Source: Tetraselmis striata
Lineage: Eukaryota > Chlorophyta > Chlorodendrophyceae > Chlorodendrales > Chlorodendraceae
NCBI GenBank assembly: GCA_006384855.1
Contig: VCJN01000559.1
Span: 51,414-115,413 of the forward strand
Direction: 5' to 3'
Length of the DNA stretch: 64,000 bases
The translations under genes and the position numbers were made by a program. Every line of letters starts with the position of its first letter. Position 1 is the first letter of the stretch. Below, piece by piece: positions 34,901-45,340 of this stretch. The notes under the pieces are model-generated. The model saw only the letters and a list, made by a program, of their open reading frames with translations. It had not been told where the DNA came from and did not search any database.

Positions 34901-37083
34901 CTCCAAGGGCGGCTGCGGCTTGAGCCATAACAGCACCGGCGCATACGCGGCAGGCTACAGGTATGTGCTGATTTTTACCTTGTGCCCGCCGTAGGCCAGG
35001 CCCAGGCATGCCGCCAGGCACGTCTTGTTTGTCGAATGGCTCTGGACATTGACGAAGCCGCTCAGCGTCTGCAAGGACAGCGTCGCCGGCTTGCCGACTG
35101 GCCGGCAGCCGCAGTCGTGGCTGACGCCCAGCTCCAGCGGCTGCGCCGGCATTGGTCGCACACACAGCAAAGCAAGATGCATGGAGCCAGGTTAGACGGA
35201 ATGCACAGAGCGGAGGGCAATTGCACGTCCCGTTGGGAGCTTCTGCAGTGGGGGCTTTGCAAGGGGGGGGGGGGATTGCATGCGGGCGCAGGCGTGGCTC
35301 AGGCAATGCGGTGTTCGAACCCGTTTGGACACCGTCTCCTGGCCAAACACAAAGCCGCTGATGCAGCACAACACATGCGATGTCAGGTAGGCACCGGCAC
35401 GGACCGTGTGAGGGCAACGCTGCGGCGCGTCCGCGGCGCACTGTGGGTGGGGCCGGGAGGGCGCGGTGCGCACCTGTTGTCGAGCGGCGGAAACAGTCCC
35501 AGCAGTAGACTGCGACGCGGCGACGGAGGCATGCAGCGGTGAGTGCGCAATGGCGCTAGGCGCGGGTTTGGCTCAGCAGGGGGAGGGCAGCTGGGGACAG
35601 CGGAGCTTAGGGAGTGTGCGCGCGGTGATGGGGGTGACAATGGGAGGGGGGGGGGGAGGAGCGCACCTGTGCGCGCCGTCCATGGCCGCGTCCTGCATGG
35701 CGCTGCGCACATACACCTGGTTCTTGATGGGCCCCGCCCACTCGCCGTCCACCAGGCCGCCCTTGGCCGTGCCGTGCAGCGCCTCGATGTACCGCCGCCG
35801 GAGGCCGGCGCCCTTCTCAAACATCTGCGCATGCAGGCGTGGACCGGTCAGCAGTCGGCGCCAAAATACGCATGGTGCCAATGCGCACCTACCGTCCCAT
35901 TTAATCGAGTTCACGGCGGGTCGAAAAATGAAATGGTTTGCGACATCACGCCGGTGTATCCGGTAATGGTTGTGATGCATTTTGACACGTTTCCCAGATA
36001 AACACATTCTTCACTCTTTGCAGGGAGAGGAGGGGGGGTTGGAAACAGTAACATAGTGAACCCACAGCGTATAATAACCCACAATACATGCCTTTAATTG
36101 GGCTCACGTGTATACCTGTAGCAGTATTTGCTTTAGTTCTGCTGAATATACTTGTCTTCATCCGACCTCTGACATGCAGTGTAGGTTCTTTCACCGTGTC
36201 GTGCATTGCTGCCTCGGGTTGTGCGGTGTACCACTTTGGGGGGGGGGGGGGGGGGGGGGCTGCCGGCCTGCAGGATGCCGTCCTTGGTTAGCTGTCCGGG
36301 GCCCTCGTCGTAGGTGAAGCGTTCGTACGCGAAGTACCTCTCCGGCGTGGCCTCCCCCACCACCTCGAACGCAATCACCAGCTTCAGCACGCCCTCGTCC
36401 TGCTCGCCTGCGGACGGCTTCACCAGCTGCTGGATGGCTTTGTAGCTCATGATGTGAGCCTGCGGCGGCGACAGGCACATCGGCAGGCGCCGATTTTGAC
36501 AACTACTGCATCTGCCGCCGTGATATCCGAGGCGTCCCGAGGGAAGGCCACTGCATGCAACAGCCAGGCCATAGCAGGGTGGTGGGGACTTTGGGTTGTA
36601 CCTGCATGGCGCTCCCCGCGCGGCTGGCTGCCTTTGTTGGGTGCACAAACGTCCCAGGATAAAGCTCCGCCAGGCCTGTTGGCGCCGGGCAACCAAATGT
36701 TCTGTTCAGCCACCATCCACACCGGTTACCCCCCCCCCCCCCCTCTCCCCCATTACTCGGCCTGAGTCCATCGATGCTGACGTATCAAGCGCGCCACACA
36801 GCATGGCCGACACGCTGTTCGCAGGGGTGTGCCAGGCACGGGGGCCTGCCCGCACTCGACGGCACACGCTGCCTATCAATACAACCTCCAGCAGCGGATG
36901 ATAAGGGGTAGGGGATGGGGGTGGGAGGAGGGGGGGTGGGGGGCTGTTACCCCAGTAACACGCGTAAAGCAGCATCGCCGACATCGCAGCGACAGCATAC
37001 CCGTTCAGGCGCATCCGCTCTCTCTCGAAGGGATCCTCATGACGCCTGCCGGGCGCAAAGCAGCCCGTGACCTCAGTAGCCAT
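31976..37083 (-). CDS. membrane-anchored histidine acid phosphatase homologue lacking catalytic residues
   Basis: Exons, high to low: 37083-36951, 36459-36268, 35824-35667, 35509-35474, 35120-34979, 34876-34700, 34278-34204, 34098-33976, 33660-33596, 33474-33381, 33272-33153 and 32112-31976. Phases agree from the second exon to 33381; the 37083 exon joins the second only with a phase mismatch, and the last junction is a guess (without it the frame stops at 32925). Residues ~28-45 form a membrane anchor after a cytosolic N-terminus. Family landmarks are GPGQLTKDGILQ, LRRRYIEAL, VYVRS, LLGLFPP, QDVPVDTP, HGGLLLGEIL and a C-terminal GCPNGYC. Histidine acid phosphatases use RHGxRxP, a second Arg and an HD pair. 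Here the aligned sites read VVGEATP, RSAMQDAA and IPEETL, so all are replaced. A Cys-rich exon (35120-34979) and a Lys-rich loop (34098 exon) look like insertions. It resembles the Golgi 2-phosphoxylose phosphatase branch in having a type II anchor. Confidence 0.62.
32383..32507. other. long near-perfect hairpin
   Basis: Arms 32383-32426 and 32463-32507 are reverse complements with about five mismatches, centred on GCTCGAGAACGACCATCAA, and enclose a loop of about 36 nt. The hairpin lies either in the last intron of the acid phosphatase homologue or just beyond its 3' end. It could be a small fold-back element, a hairpin RNA precursor or a 3'-end structure. Confidence 0.8.
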
Positions 37084-40000
37084 AATAGTTGATGGGTATG
37101 CCAGCGGTATACCCGCGCTGGCAGGCGCGTTGCGCGGACCGCGCCCCTTTCCTTGTGGAGCTCGGCACGGTAGCGCCCGGGGGGGCGGGGGGCGGGGGGG
37201 GGGGGGGGGGGGGGGGCTTTCTACCTGGCGGCACGAGCCTCCCCTCGCTCCCCCGCTTGCTGTCGCCGGTAGGCGCCATTGAGGCCCTCCTCTTCCCTGT
37301 CGCGGCCATGGGCATCGTCTACACGCCCGGGTGCAGGTACCTGCACCGCCATGAGCCCCCCGGAGCTTGTGCAGTCCCGGCTCACTGAGTAGTACTAGTC
37401 AATGTGTAGTGCGCGCCGCGGCTCGCTTCATTCACGAAAAGCTTGTCACGCACTCGCCCGACGTGCACCACGACATTTGCTCCCTCACCGCCAGCACAGC
37501 TACGGATATCCACCCACTTCCTCCGAACCTATCGTTTTGAACGCCATCAGCAGCGGGACCTTCAAGTGGCACCGTTGTGCGCCAGCTCCGTCGCTTGGAG
37601 CGTCACAGGCGAGCCGCGCATGCGCCCCTGCTCCTTGCAGCACGCGATCGTACGTTGCCAGCGATACACTACGCTTCAAATTAAAGGGCAAACCCTACTT
37701 TGGGTAGGGTCTGTTCTCACGCGCAATCGAAGCGCGTTGCGCCAATCCTAATACTGTATAGGGGTATGTTGGGTAGGAGTGCTGGCTACAACCCCCATGC
37801 TTTATATTGAATTGATTTGGCCTTGTACATTGAGGTGTATGTAAATGTAAAAACGAGGCAGGAATTTCGCACATGCATCTCGAGTTTACACCTGCCCACA
37901 AAGTCTTGCCCCACTTGTCAAGCATCAATTGTATATTGGCCCATTATGAGCCCTCACCTTCGTTTCCGGCCGCACCCTTCCATGTGTCATCCGTGAAAAC
38001 GACATCATATGTGGGGGGAGCCTTAAGTGGTGTTTGTTGTGCTCTCGTTGTAAAAGCCATACGTGTGCGTGTCATTGTTCATGCTTGGAATGAATTTGAT
38101 AATAACCCAATGTCACGAGGGCACGATTTTTTGTATCGCATGTCTATGCGTTCTATCTGTACGGATGCACGCCAAGAGTTAGCTCTACCATCGTAGAGCA
38201 CATACGCAAAGGCGCGCTCTCCCCACCGTCGGCATGCTCCAAGCAAGTGAGCAGTTCCCGCAAAACGGGCAATACTGCGATAAAGGCTTGCTCCAAAACC
38301 AGCCCACCTACAGCTCATGTCCGCATTCAATGCGCCCTTGGTAGAGCCGGGCTTCCGCCCATACTGCGCAGGGATGCAGCCCCCGAGTCAGCCGGTGGGT
38401 CCATATGGTCACCTGCTAGGGCATTGTCCAGGGTATGTGGTAGGGCTGACCATCAATGCGCTCCCAGATTCTGCTATTGGGCTGCGCCTAGCGGGCCCCT
38501 AAGCGGGGAAAATCCGCCCACACGGGGCGAGTACATCGCCTTTTTATCGGGTTGCGGGTCGCGTGGTAAGCCACTGTAATAGGGTTTGTAGGAGAACCTA
38601 AAAATATTTGCTTCGGACCTCCCTACCCCCCTCGGTTATATTTCCACCGAGGGCCCCGGCAGGGTTCGACCCAGCGCAGAGCGGAATCACGAGCGTCGCA
38701 GGCACCCCCCCCCCCCCCACCCCACTCCGCCACCTATCACATCTCAAGCCGTTGATGAGAATTCCAAGTTATTTACATCATAAAAATGCGCCGCTGTACC
38801 ACTCGGCGGTCGGCGCCGCCGGTGCTGACGTGGCGATATGGACAAATACGTAAACATGGCAAGACTTACGAAGGGGACTGTACATTAGCAGAAATATTCA
38901 GAAAAATATTCCTACGCGCAGCGCATGAGGAGTTTTTGGCATGGCTCTATAGCAATAGACGGCCCATAGATGTGCTCACATGGTAGCGAGTGAAAACCAT
39001 ATTTGGACAGGACCAATTTTGGACAAAAAACACACTAAACCCACTGCTAGCCAGGGCACCCTAGGTCTTTCAAGGGCGTGAGCCCGGCTGCTTAATCCTC
39101 ATGGGTAGGGCTTGTAGCGCACCAATGGGCATGATGGTGTGGTGTTACCTGGGTCCGCACCAGCCGGCGATTGATGGGTGCATGTTGACCAAATCAGCCA
39201 AATCGCCGCGGTGCGAAAGCACTGTTCGACCGCACCACCCCTTTTGAGTCGCCTCGGCCGCCCCCCACGGCTCCACCCGCCTCCCACGTCCCTAGACTGG
39301 CTGCCGTCGAACCCTGGACCGCTTGGTGCGTGCCATTTGTCGCGTGGTGCCTGCAGCATCATGCGCGCTTTCCAGCATTTTTTGGAATTTATTTTCTGAC
39401 TTTCTCCCTCGGCGCGGCCCTCCGACCAGTCGCGACTACCGACTACCGCACACGACTACGCCCACCGCACGCGCCGTCACCGGCATGCCGGGGGCAGTGC
39501 TAGGGAGGAGGGTTTGGGTGCGCTACTCGCCGCAACGGGCTTGTTGGGCACTGCTGGGGGAGTTTCGGGCGGCGAGATCGGCTACGAGGTGGAAATGGGC
39601 GCTGCCGTACCTCCGGACAGCCCCTACATCGGCACATCCGGTGCCGCGAGCGAGTGGCCAGCCGACACTGTCCCGCGGCGTGGCATAACCTACGGACGGG
39701 CCTGGGGACGACTCCCGACTTCTTGTGAGCGGAGATGGCGAATAGGAGGGCGGCACATGCCACTTGGTGGTGCCGTCCAAAAGTAGTGTCTGGCTGGGTT
39801 TTTCACCAACCCTGACCACCAACCGTAGCGGCGCCGCCCGCTCCCTACCCGGCCGACTTAGCTGACACCGACCCAGCAGCACATGTACACATACCATGGC
39901 TTGGGTTAGAGGGTGTGTGCCCTAGAGCTGGACCTGTGTAAGGAGGCATGCATGCCGTTTCCCCCTTAAGCTCCTACCGCGAGTGATCCCCCATCGCGAC

Positions 40001-40154
40001 GTCCAGCCGCTCATAATGCCCGTGTACATCAGTGTTGCACAAGTGTTACACATGTCACGCGGCACGAACTCGCGTAGGCGGCGAATGTGTTTTGTAATGA
40101 GCATGCGCACCTTTTGGCATCCGCTTCATATGGTAGCGCGCTACTACCAGTAGC

Positions 40155-40640
40155 TCTCCTTTTTTTTTGTGATTTCCAGATATCGCCTTCTGTGACCAGT
40201 AGCTCTACACGGTGGGGCAAGCACGTATCCAACCCTTACGGCAAGCGCCGTAAGAGCATCCGAAAAACCTCGTAGGTCCGAAACGGGGTAGATCGGATGT
40301 ATTTCCGTTGCAATTCTACGATTTTGGAAGTAGTTTTCGCACCCCGAACTAATTTTTAAACATGAGCAGGTAGTCAACCCGCGTCCCCAGCTCGGAGGGT
40401 TTTCGTAATGCGTTGATACTCGAAAAATGCTCACCTCCAACTATTCTGGCAGTACAGTTCGCTTACCATTAATTTTGAAGCGTAGTGTACTGCAGCACGC
40501 GCTGCGACTTCATTACAACCCGTACAGTCATGTATTTACCTGATGAGCTAGCAGCAGGAGGCGATATATCAGGAAATCACCAAAAAAAAAGGTCAATCAG
40601 AAAGGTCCTCTACACCGACTACTGCGAGGTGGACAACCCG
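40155..40640. repeat. inverted pair of R2 terminal blocks
   Basis: The block GTGATTTCCAGATATCGCC at 40170-40190 returns in reverse as GGCGATATATCAGGAAATCAC at 40560-40580, each next to a poly(A)/poly(T) run, with about 370 bp between. The same block ends the R2 copies at 26.7, 48.5 and 59.1 kb. This may be a non-autonomous element with R2 ends. Confidence 0.6.
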
Positions 40641-42414
40641 TACAGTGCCGGTAGACTGGCAGCAGACTGGTAGACTATCAGCACGAGCGCTGATAGTTTA
40701 AAGTTCATTATACACCCCTGCACATAAGTTTGGGGTCCCTTTTCGGCAGTCTCAAGACTTCAGAAGTCTAGGGTACCTGAACGTAGGGCATCTGAGATGA
40801 AACCCTGGAATCTCAGAGGGTTTTATAAAACCTGCATGATGAGGGGCTGAAACCGAAGCTTAAGACCTTTGACTAGGGAATCACGCTGCACTTGGTGCGT
40901 GGATGGGCGTCGCGTGCAACTGCACCAAAACCGGGGTCGGTATCACGCACACGCCGACGCGCGTGAATAGACAACCAAACGGCGGGATGGCCATGAACGC
41001 GTGAGGAAACACATTGGCGAGGGGCTCGGGTGCATTTGGTTGGGGTGCAGCCGTGTGGGCGGCAGCCAGTACATGTCGCGTTGCGATACTGGCATGGCAT
41101 CAGTGTCGGCCACGCGCAGCAACACCCCATTGACTTTAAAACGCTATAACTTCTCAGGGTTTGCTCAGAAAAACTTTTTAAAAATACCACGCAATTCCCC
41201 GTTCAAATCTGCGTCGACAACAATCTTCCAAAATCAAAAATCGATTTTTTGGGTCCCCGGAAAAATCCCCGAAGATGATCATCCAAGTTGCCCCTCACTG
41301 CCTCATGTGCCCACCCATATCGGGCTCGTGGCTTTGCGCCAAGTGCGTGTCTAAGCCCCATACTCAGTTGCGCGAGAGAGTTATGTATGTGGATGACCAC
41401 GGACCACCAACACTTGGCATGTGCCACCTCCTAGGGATACACACATCTACCAGCCAAAATGCCATTTTCCACAGCATTTTTCAAGGAATTTCATGTTAAT
41501 CAAAATCCACGCCCCGACCGCGCCACCCCGCCCACGAAACGGTGCAACTGGCATTCCACCACGCGCCCCCATAGTAGAGCATTGCCCTACACCAAGGGGG
41601 CCATCGAGCGCCTCTCCTACGTGCGGTCGCCACAGAAACAGCAGCATTTTCACCCCAAAACTGCTCCCCACAGTGGCCAACTTGTCGTTGGGGTGTCACG
41701 TCGTGCCTATAGCGACATGCTTTCAGTGGCCTACACGCACGGTGTGTGCAACTTATGCCAAGGGCCGTATGCACCGAGTTTGGTGCGACGAGTGCCGCAA
41801 TTTCCATAGGTTTGGACGGTTGGCGCAACCCACAACTTTCTGGCGCCAACGCATCATGCATTGATTTCGCGTTTTTGAAAGGGCGCCCACAAATGGTCGT
41901 GTTGTCGCGCGGGTGGGTATAAAGCGCACAATAGGCGTTCGCCCGAACTATTCCCACTGTAGTTAGCATGTATGCACATGCAGGCGGCGTTATCCTCGCC
42001 CATGCATGCGCTTTGCGATCGAAAATGCAAAACCCGGAATTATGTGGAGGGGTGTATTAATAGTAGAAATGCCGACACTCCATATGTAATGCTGGATCCA
42101 GCAATAAATAGTCCAAGGCCAGCATCAAAATTTCTTCAGGCCAGTAAGGACTGTGTGTTATATTGGGTGCCATATGTCGCTGAAAACAGAAGGGGGGGGG
42201 GGGTTGATAGCTGGCCCAGTTTTCATGCTAGTACTTTCAGCTTTACTTGCCGGCTCCAACTTACCGCCGTACCGTACGCACCGCACAACCCTCACCAGCA
42301 ATGCCATCGCCACGTTGGGAAGGCATGTTGCTGTCGCCCCGAGCGCAATATACGTACCATTTCACAACCACGCCTACCTCACGTCGCTAGCCTTCGGCTT
42401 CGGTAGCTGACACC

Positions 42415-42678
42415 ATGTCGGTATCTACCACGCACACCGTGAAGGTGGAGGTGAAGTGGGACGGCAGGGAGCTTTCCGTTAGGCCCATGCTCTATCCCCT
42501 AGAGCATGATCTGCTAGAGGCCCGTACCGTGCGCAGCATGCTAGAGTATGCAGTGAACGACCTGGACCCTAGCCTATCCTTTGAGCTCGTTGAAGATATT
42601 GCAGTGGTCGTGGTGAGGTATGAGCTGTTCAGCTCGCCATCCTCGGGCAAGAAGAGGCGGCGTGTGACTGGCGAGTAG
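42415..42678 (+). CDS. hypothetical protein, 87 aa
   Basis: An ATG-initiated frame with a globular-looking composition: alternating charged and hydrophobic stretches (VKVEVKWDG, SFELVEDIAVVVVRYELF) and a basic C-terminus (KKRRR). No known domain is recognised. It lies alone in the gene-poor block, so it may be a remnant of a mobile element ORF. Confidence 0.3.
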   Translation: MSVSTTHTVKVEVKWDGRELSVRPMLYPLEHDLLEARTVRSMLEYAVNDLDPSLSFELVEDIAVVVVRYELFSSPSSGKKRRRVTGE

Positions 42679-43544
42679 TCCGGTGGCAGCCGCATCACCC
42701 GCATGCTCCAAGACAGCTTGTGGGATACGATGGAAGAGGTGCCCACTCGGCACTTCGAGTTCGCCTGGTGGGCACACGCTAGAAGGGGGAGGGGCATCCA
42801 TTGAACACTATTATAATCGCGTGCTTTGGGCTCTGAATGCTGCCCTCATACCTTGATGTGCACACTTACGTGTGTGGCAGCTGCCCCCCTACACAATATA
42901 TGGACAATTGAAGCACTTTTCCCCTGGACATTGATGTTGATAGTACTTTACACAGTACATCAGCCAGCTACAAACTTATGGAGGGGGGGGGGGGGGGGTT
43001 CAGATCAGAGGGGGGGGGGGGGGGGGTATCTACAACACGCTCACAATTCTTACTGGCCTAATTAATAGTTTTCGGTGCCCCCCGCTTTTATTTCGGCCCC
43101 CCTTGGGGAAAAACTTCTGAGCTCTCAGTAGTGCTTAATTACTACGGTCCCCCAAAATTCATTAAATGACTTGTTTGACACATTTCTGCCATGGAGGGGG
43201 GAGGTGCGGGTGGGTTGCTGGGGGCCAGTGGTGCCCCCCTAGGCTTACATACATGTAAAACAAAGGGGGCGGCAGGGGGGGAGGGGGGCACACACTGATT
43301 ACCAATCGCAAACACAGTGCCATGCCAATGAAGGTGCTTGTGTTTTTTAGTGTCAAAACACGTTACGCAGAGTACACAACTCAATTTGTGTTGTTATGAT
43401 AAAAACCATGTTGGTCCCTCCCGCCTATTGAGGTAGGCTACCAATCTAATCTTCAAACATCTTTAGCATGGTCCTTGCCTGTATATTTATATGCATAGAT
43501 GTAGACGTAAATGTATATCAAGGATATCAAGCCCGTCAATATAT

Positions 43545-43580
43545 ATGTATATGTATGTATGCATATATATGTGTGTGTGT

Positions 43581-43617
<37 letters not shown>

Positions 43618-43765
43618 TTTTACATGTATATGTGTATGATTGTGTATGTGTATGTATATGTATGTCTTTCTGTGTATGCATTTATATGTACATGCATATG
43701 CATATGCATATATATGCACATGCGTATGTATATTGTGTGTGTGTGTAGTATATGTGTGTACTTGA
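43545..43765 (+). repeat. TATG/(TG)n/ATGCATAT microsatellite
   Basis: Mixed TG and TATG repeats, extending weakly to about 43960. Overlapping long frames on both strands arise only from the repeat. Confidence 0.9.
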
Positions 43766-44364
43766 AATATGTACATGAAATTGAAATTGATTACAACGTG
43801 CTAGTCTGCTGCTCTCCACCGCCTAGACTGAGTTGCTCTTTGGGCCTGCCATCTCTAACTAGTATATATGCATATGGATATGCATACATTATGCATATAT
43901 GTGAATGTGTATGTGAATGCAGCTGTAGGGTGAATTTATATGTGTATGTGTATGTTCATGTCCATGTACCGACCCAGACTACATGTACCTTCATTGCGTG
44001 ACAACTGCATATCTGAAACAGTAATAGGGCACCTCAATCGGTGCATGCTATGGTACTTATACATTTGTATGTACATATAAAACACTGCACACGCGTATGG
44101 AGCACACTCTTGCTGATTGCTGCTGCCACCGCAGTTTGTTGAGATATAATCTCGGCATGGCGCCCACTGCCATGCAACGGCTCACCAAGGGCGGGGGATC
44201 CCGAGTGCAACCGGCGTGGCGGCACTACCCCCACCTCCTCGCGGTAGTGGGCGCGGATAGCCCCTCAGACCCGTGCCCGGTTGGGTGCGGTAGGGGGCTG
44301 AGCGGGGTGGCCAGTTGCCGCTGATCCTCGGATCGTTTGATGACCGGGGAGCCCCAAGCCCCCA

Positions 44365-44800
44365 AAGGGGGGGCCTTCTCAAATGATATTCGTAGTCCCG
44401 GTAGCGCATGCTGGCGCCGCCGGGCAGCAACCATATGTAGTACGGGGTTTGCTAAAACTAATTTATGTACGACCTCGGCCTTGCGTCGGCCTCTCCGAGA
44501 CCCGCCCACGAGTGGGGAGGGGGGTGTGTACGACAAGGGTTGCCTACTCGCGAGGGCTGGTCGAAATAAAATCGTGTAAGCCTTACGGGGGCCTTTTCAA
44601 ATAATACTCGTAGTCACCCCGGTAGCGCGTGCTGGCGCCGCCGGTCATCAACCTTGTATACATGGGGCTGCTAAAAATAAGTCATATACGACCTTGGCCG
44701 TGCGTTGGCCTCCCTGAGATTCGCCTACGGATGGGGAGGGAGGTATGTACGTCTCAGTTGGGGGCATCCTACTCGTGAGGGCTGTTCGAAATAACATCGC
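44365..44800 (+). repeat. tandem duplication, two ~220-bp copies
   Basis: Copy 1 (about 44365-44580) and copy 2 (about 44588-44800) share in order GTAGTC, GGTAGCGCRTGCTGGCGCCG, CTAAAA, TACGACCT-GGCC, CGAAATAA and more, at roughly 80 per cent identity by eye. No terminal repeats were seen. Confidence 0.75.
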
Positions 44801-44839
44801 GTTCTCGTACTTCGGTGCGACCCGCCCCATATACCCGGC

Positions 44840-45340
44840 ATGGCCTTGCACGTTGGCGGCTTTAATAAACCCAACCGTGCACGGGGCCCAAGAAGCCGCC
44901 CTCGGGCGGTGACCTTGGCCAGTAGCGTGGGCAGGTGGCTGCCGCACGTCGGGCGATCCGGCACTGGCGTGCTACACACTATCAGTGAGCATACGGTCAA
45001 CGGTGCATCCCTCTTCATTCATGAAGCTGTCGATTTAATGGATAGCAACCTATTCCCTGCCGCAGATGCATCCGCATCGCCTCCGTCAGCACGGGCGAGG
45101 CGCTCCACTCCTTCACTCCCCCCTCCCTTACCCGCTCTCCCCAACGATGACGAGCGGATAGCCTACGATGAACACGACTCCGGCTCCGAGCTCGGCGACA
45201 TGATCGATGAAGAAGACTATATGAACGGAGATGTAGAAGACGTCTCAGCCCCCCTGGCCACACAAAACCCCCACGCGCCCCAACGGTGCACCACATGCAA
45301 CCCCCCACTTGGCCTCGGGCCACATAAAGAACCCCGTTAA
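44840..45340 (+). CDS. hypothetical protein, 166 aa, acidic middle region
   Basis: ATG-initiated frame starting just after the tandem duplication. The N-terminal third is basic (NRARGPRSRPRA), and the C-terminal half has a strongly acidic stretch (ELGDMIDEEDYMNGDVEDV) followed by CTTC. The composition is more protein-like than that of neighbouring frames, but no family is recognised. It could be a structural or regulatory ORF of a decayed element. Confidence 0.3.
   Translation: MALHVGGFNKPNRARGPRSRPRAVTLASSVGRWLPHVGRSGTGVLHTISEHTVNGASLFIHEAVDLMDSNLFPAADASASPPSARARRSTPSLPPPLPALPNDDERIAYDEHDSGSELGDMIDEEDYMNGDVEDVSAPLATQNPHAPQRCTTCNPPLGLGPHKEPR

Noticed and set aside
35305..35330. TTCGAACCC word resembling a tRNA T-loop
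   Set aside because: The flanks form a simple CGGTGT/ACACCG hairpin, and no acceptor stem, anticodon arm or D-arm fits around it.
43453..44001. Long overlapping ORFs on both strands rich in Tyr/His/Thr or Cys/Val
   Set aside because: They are translations of TG/TATG microsatellites.
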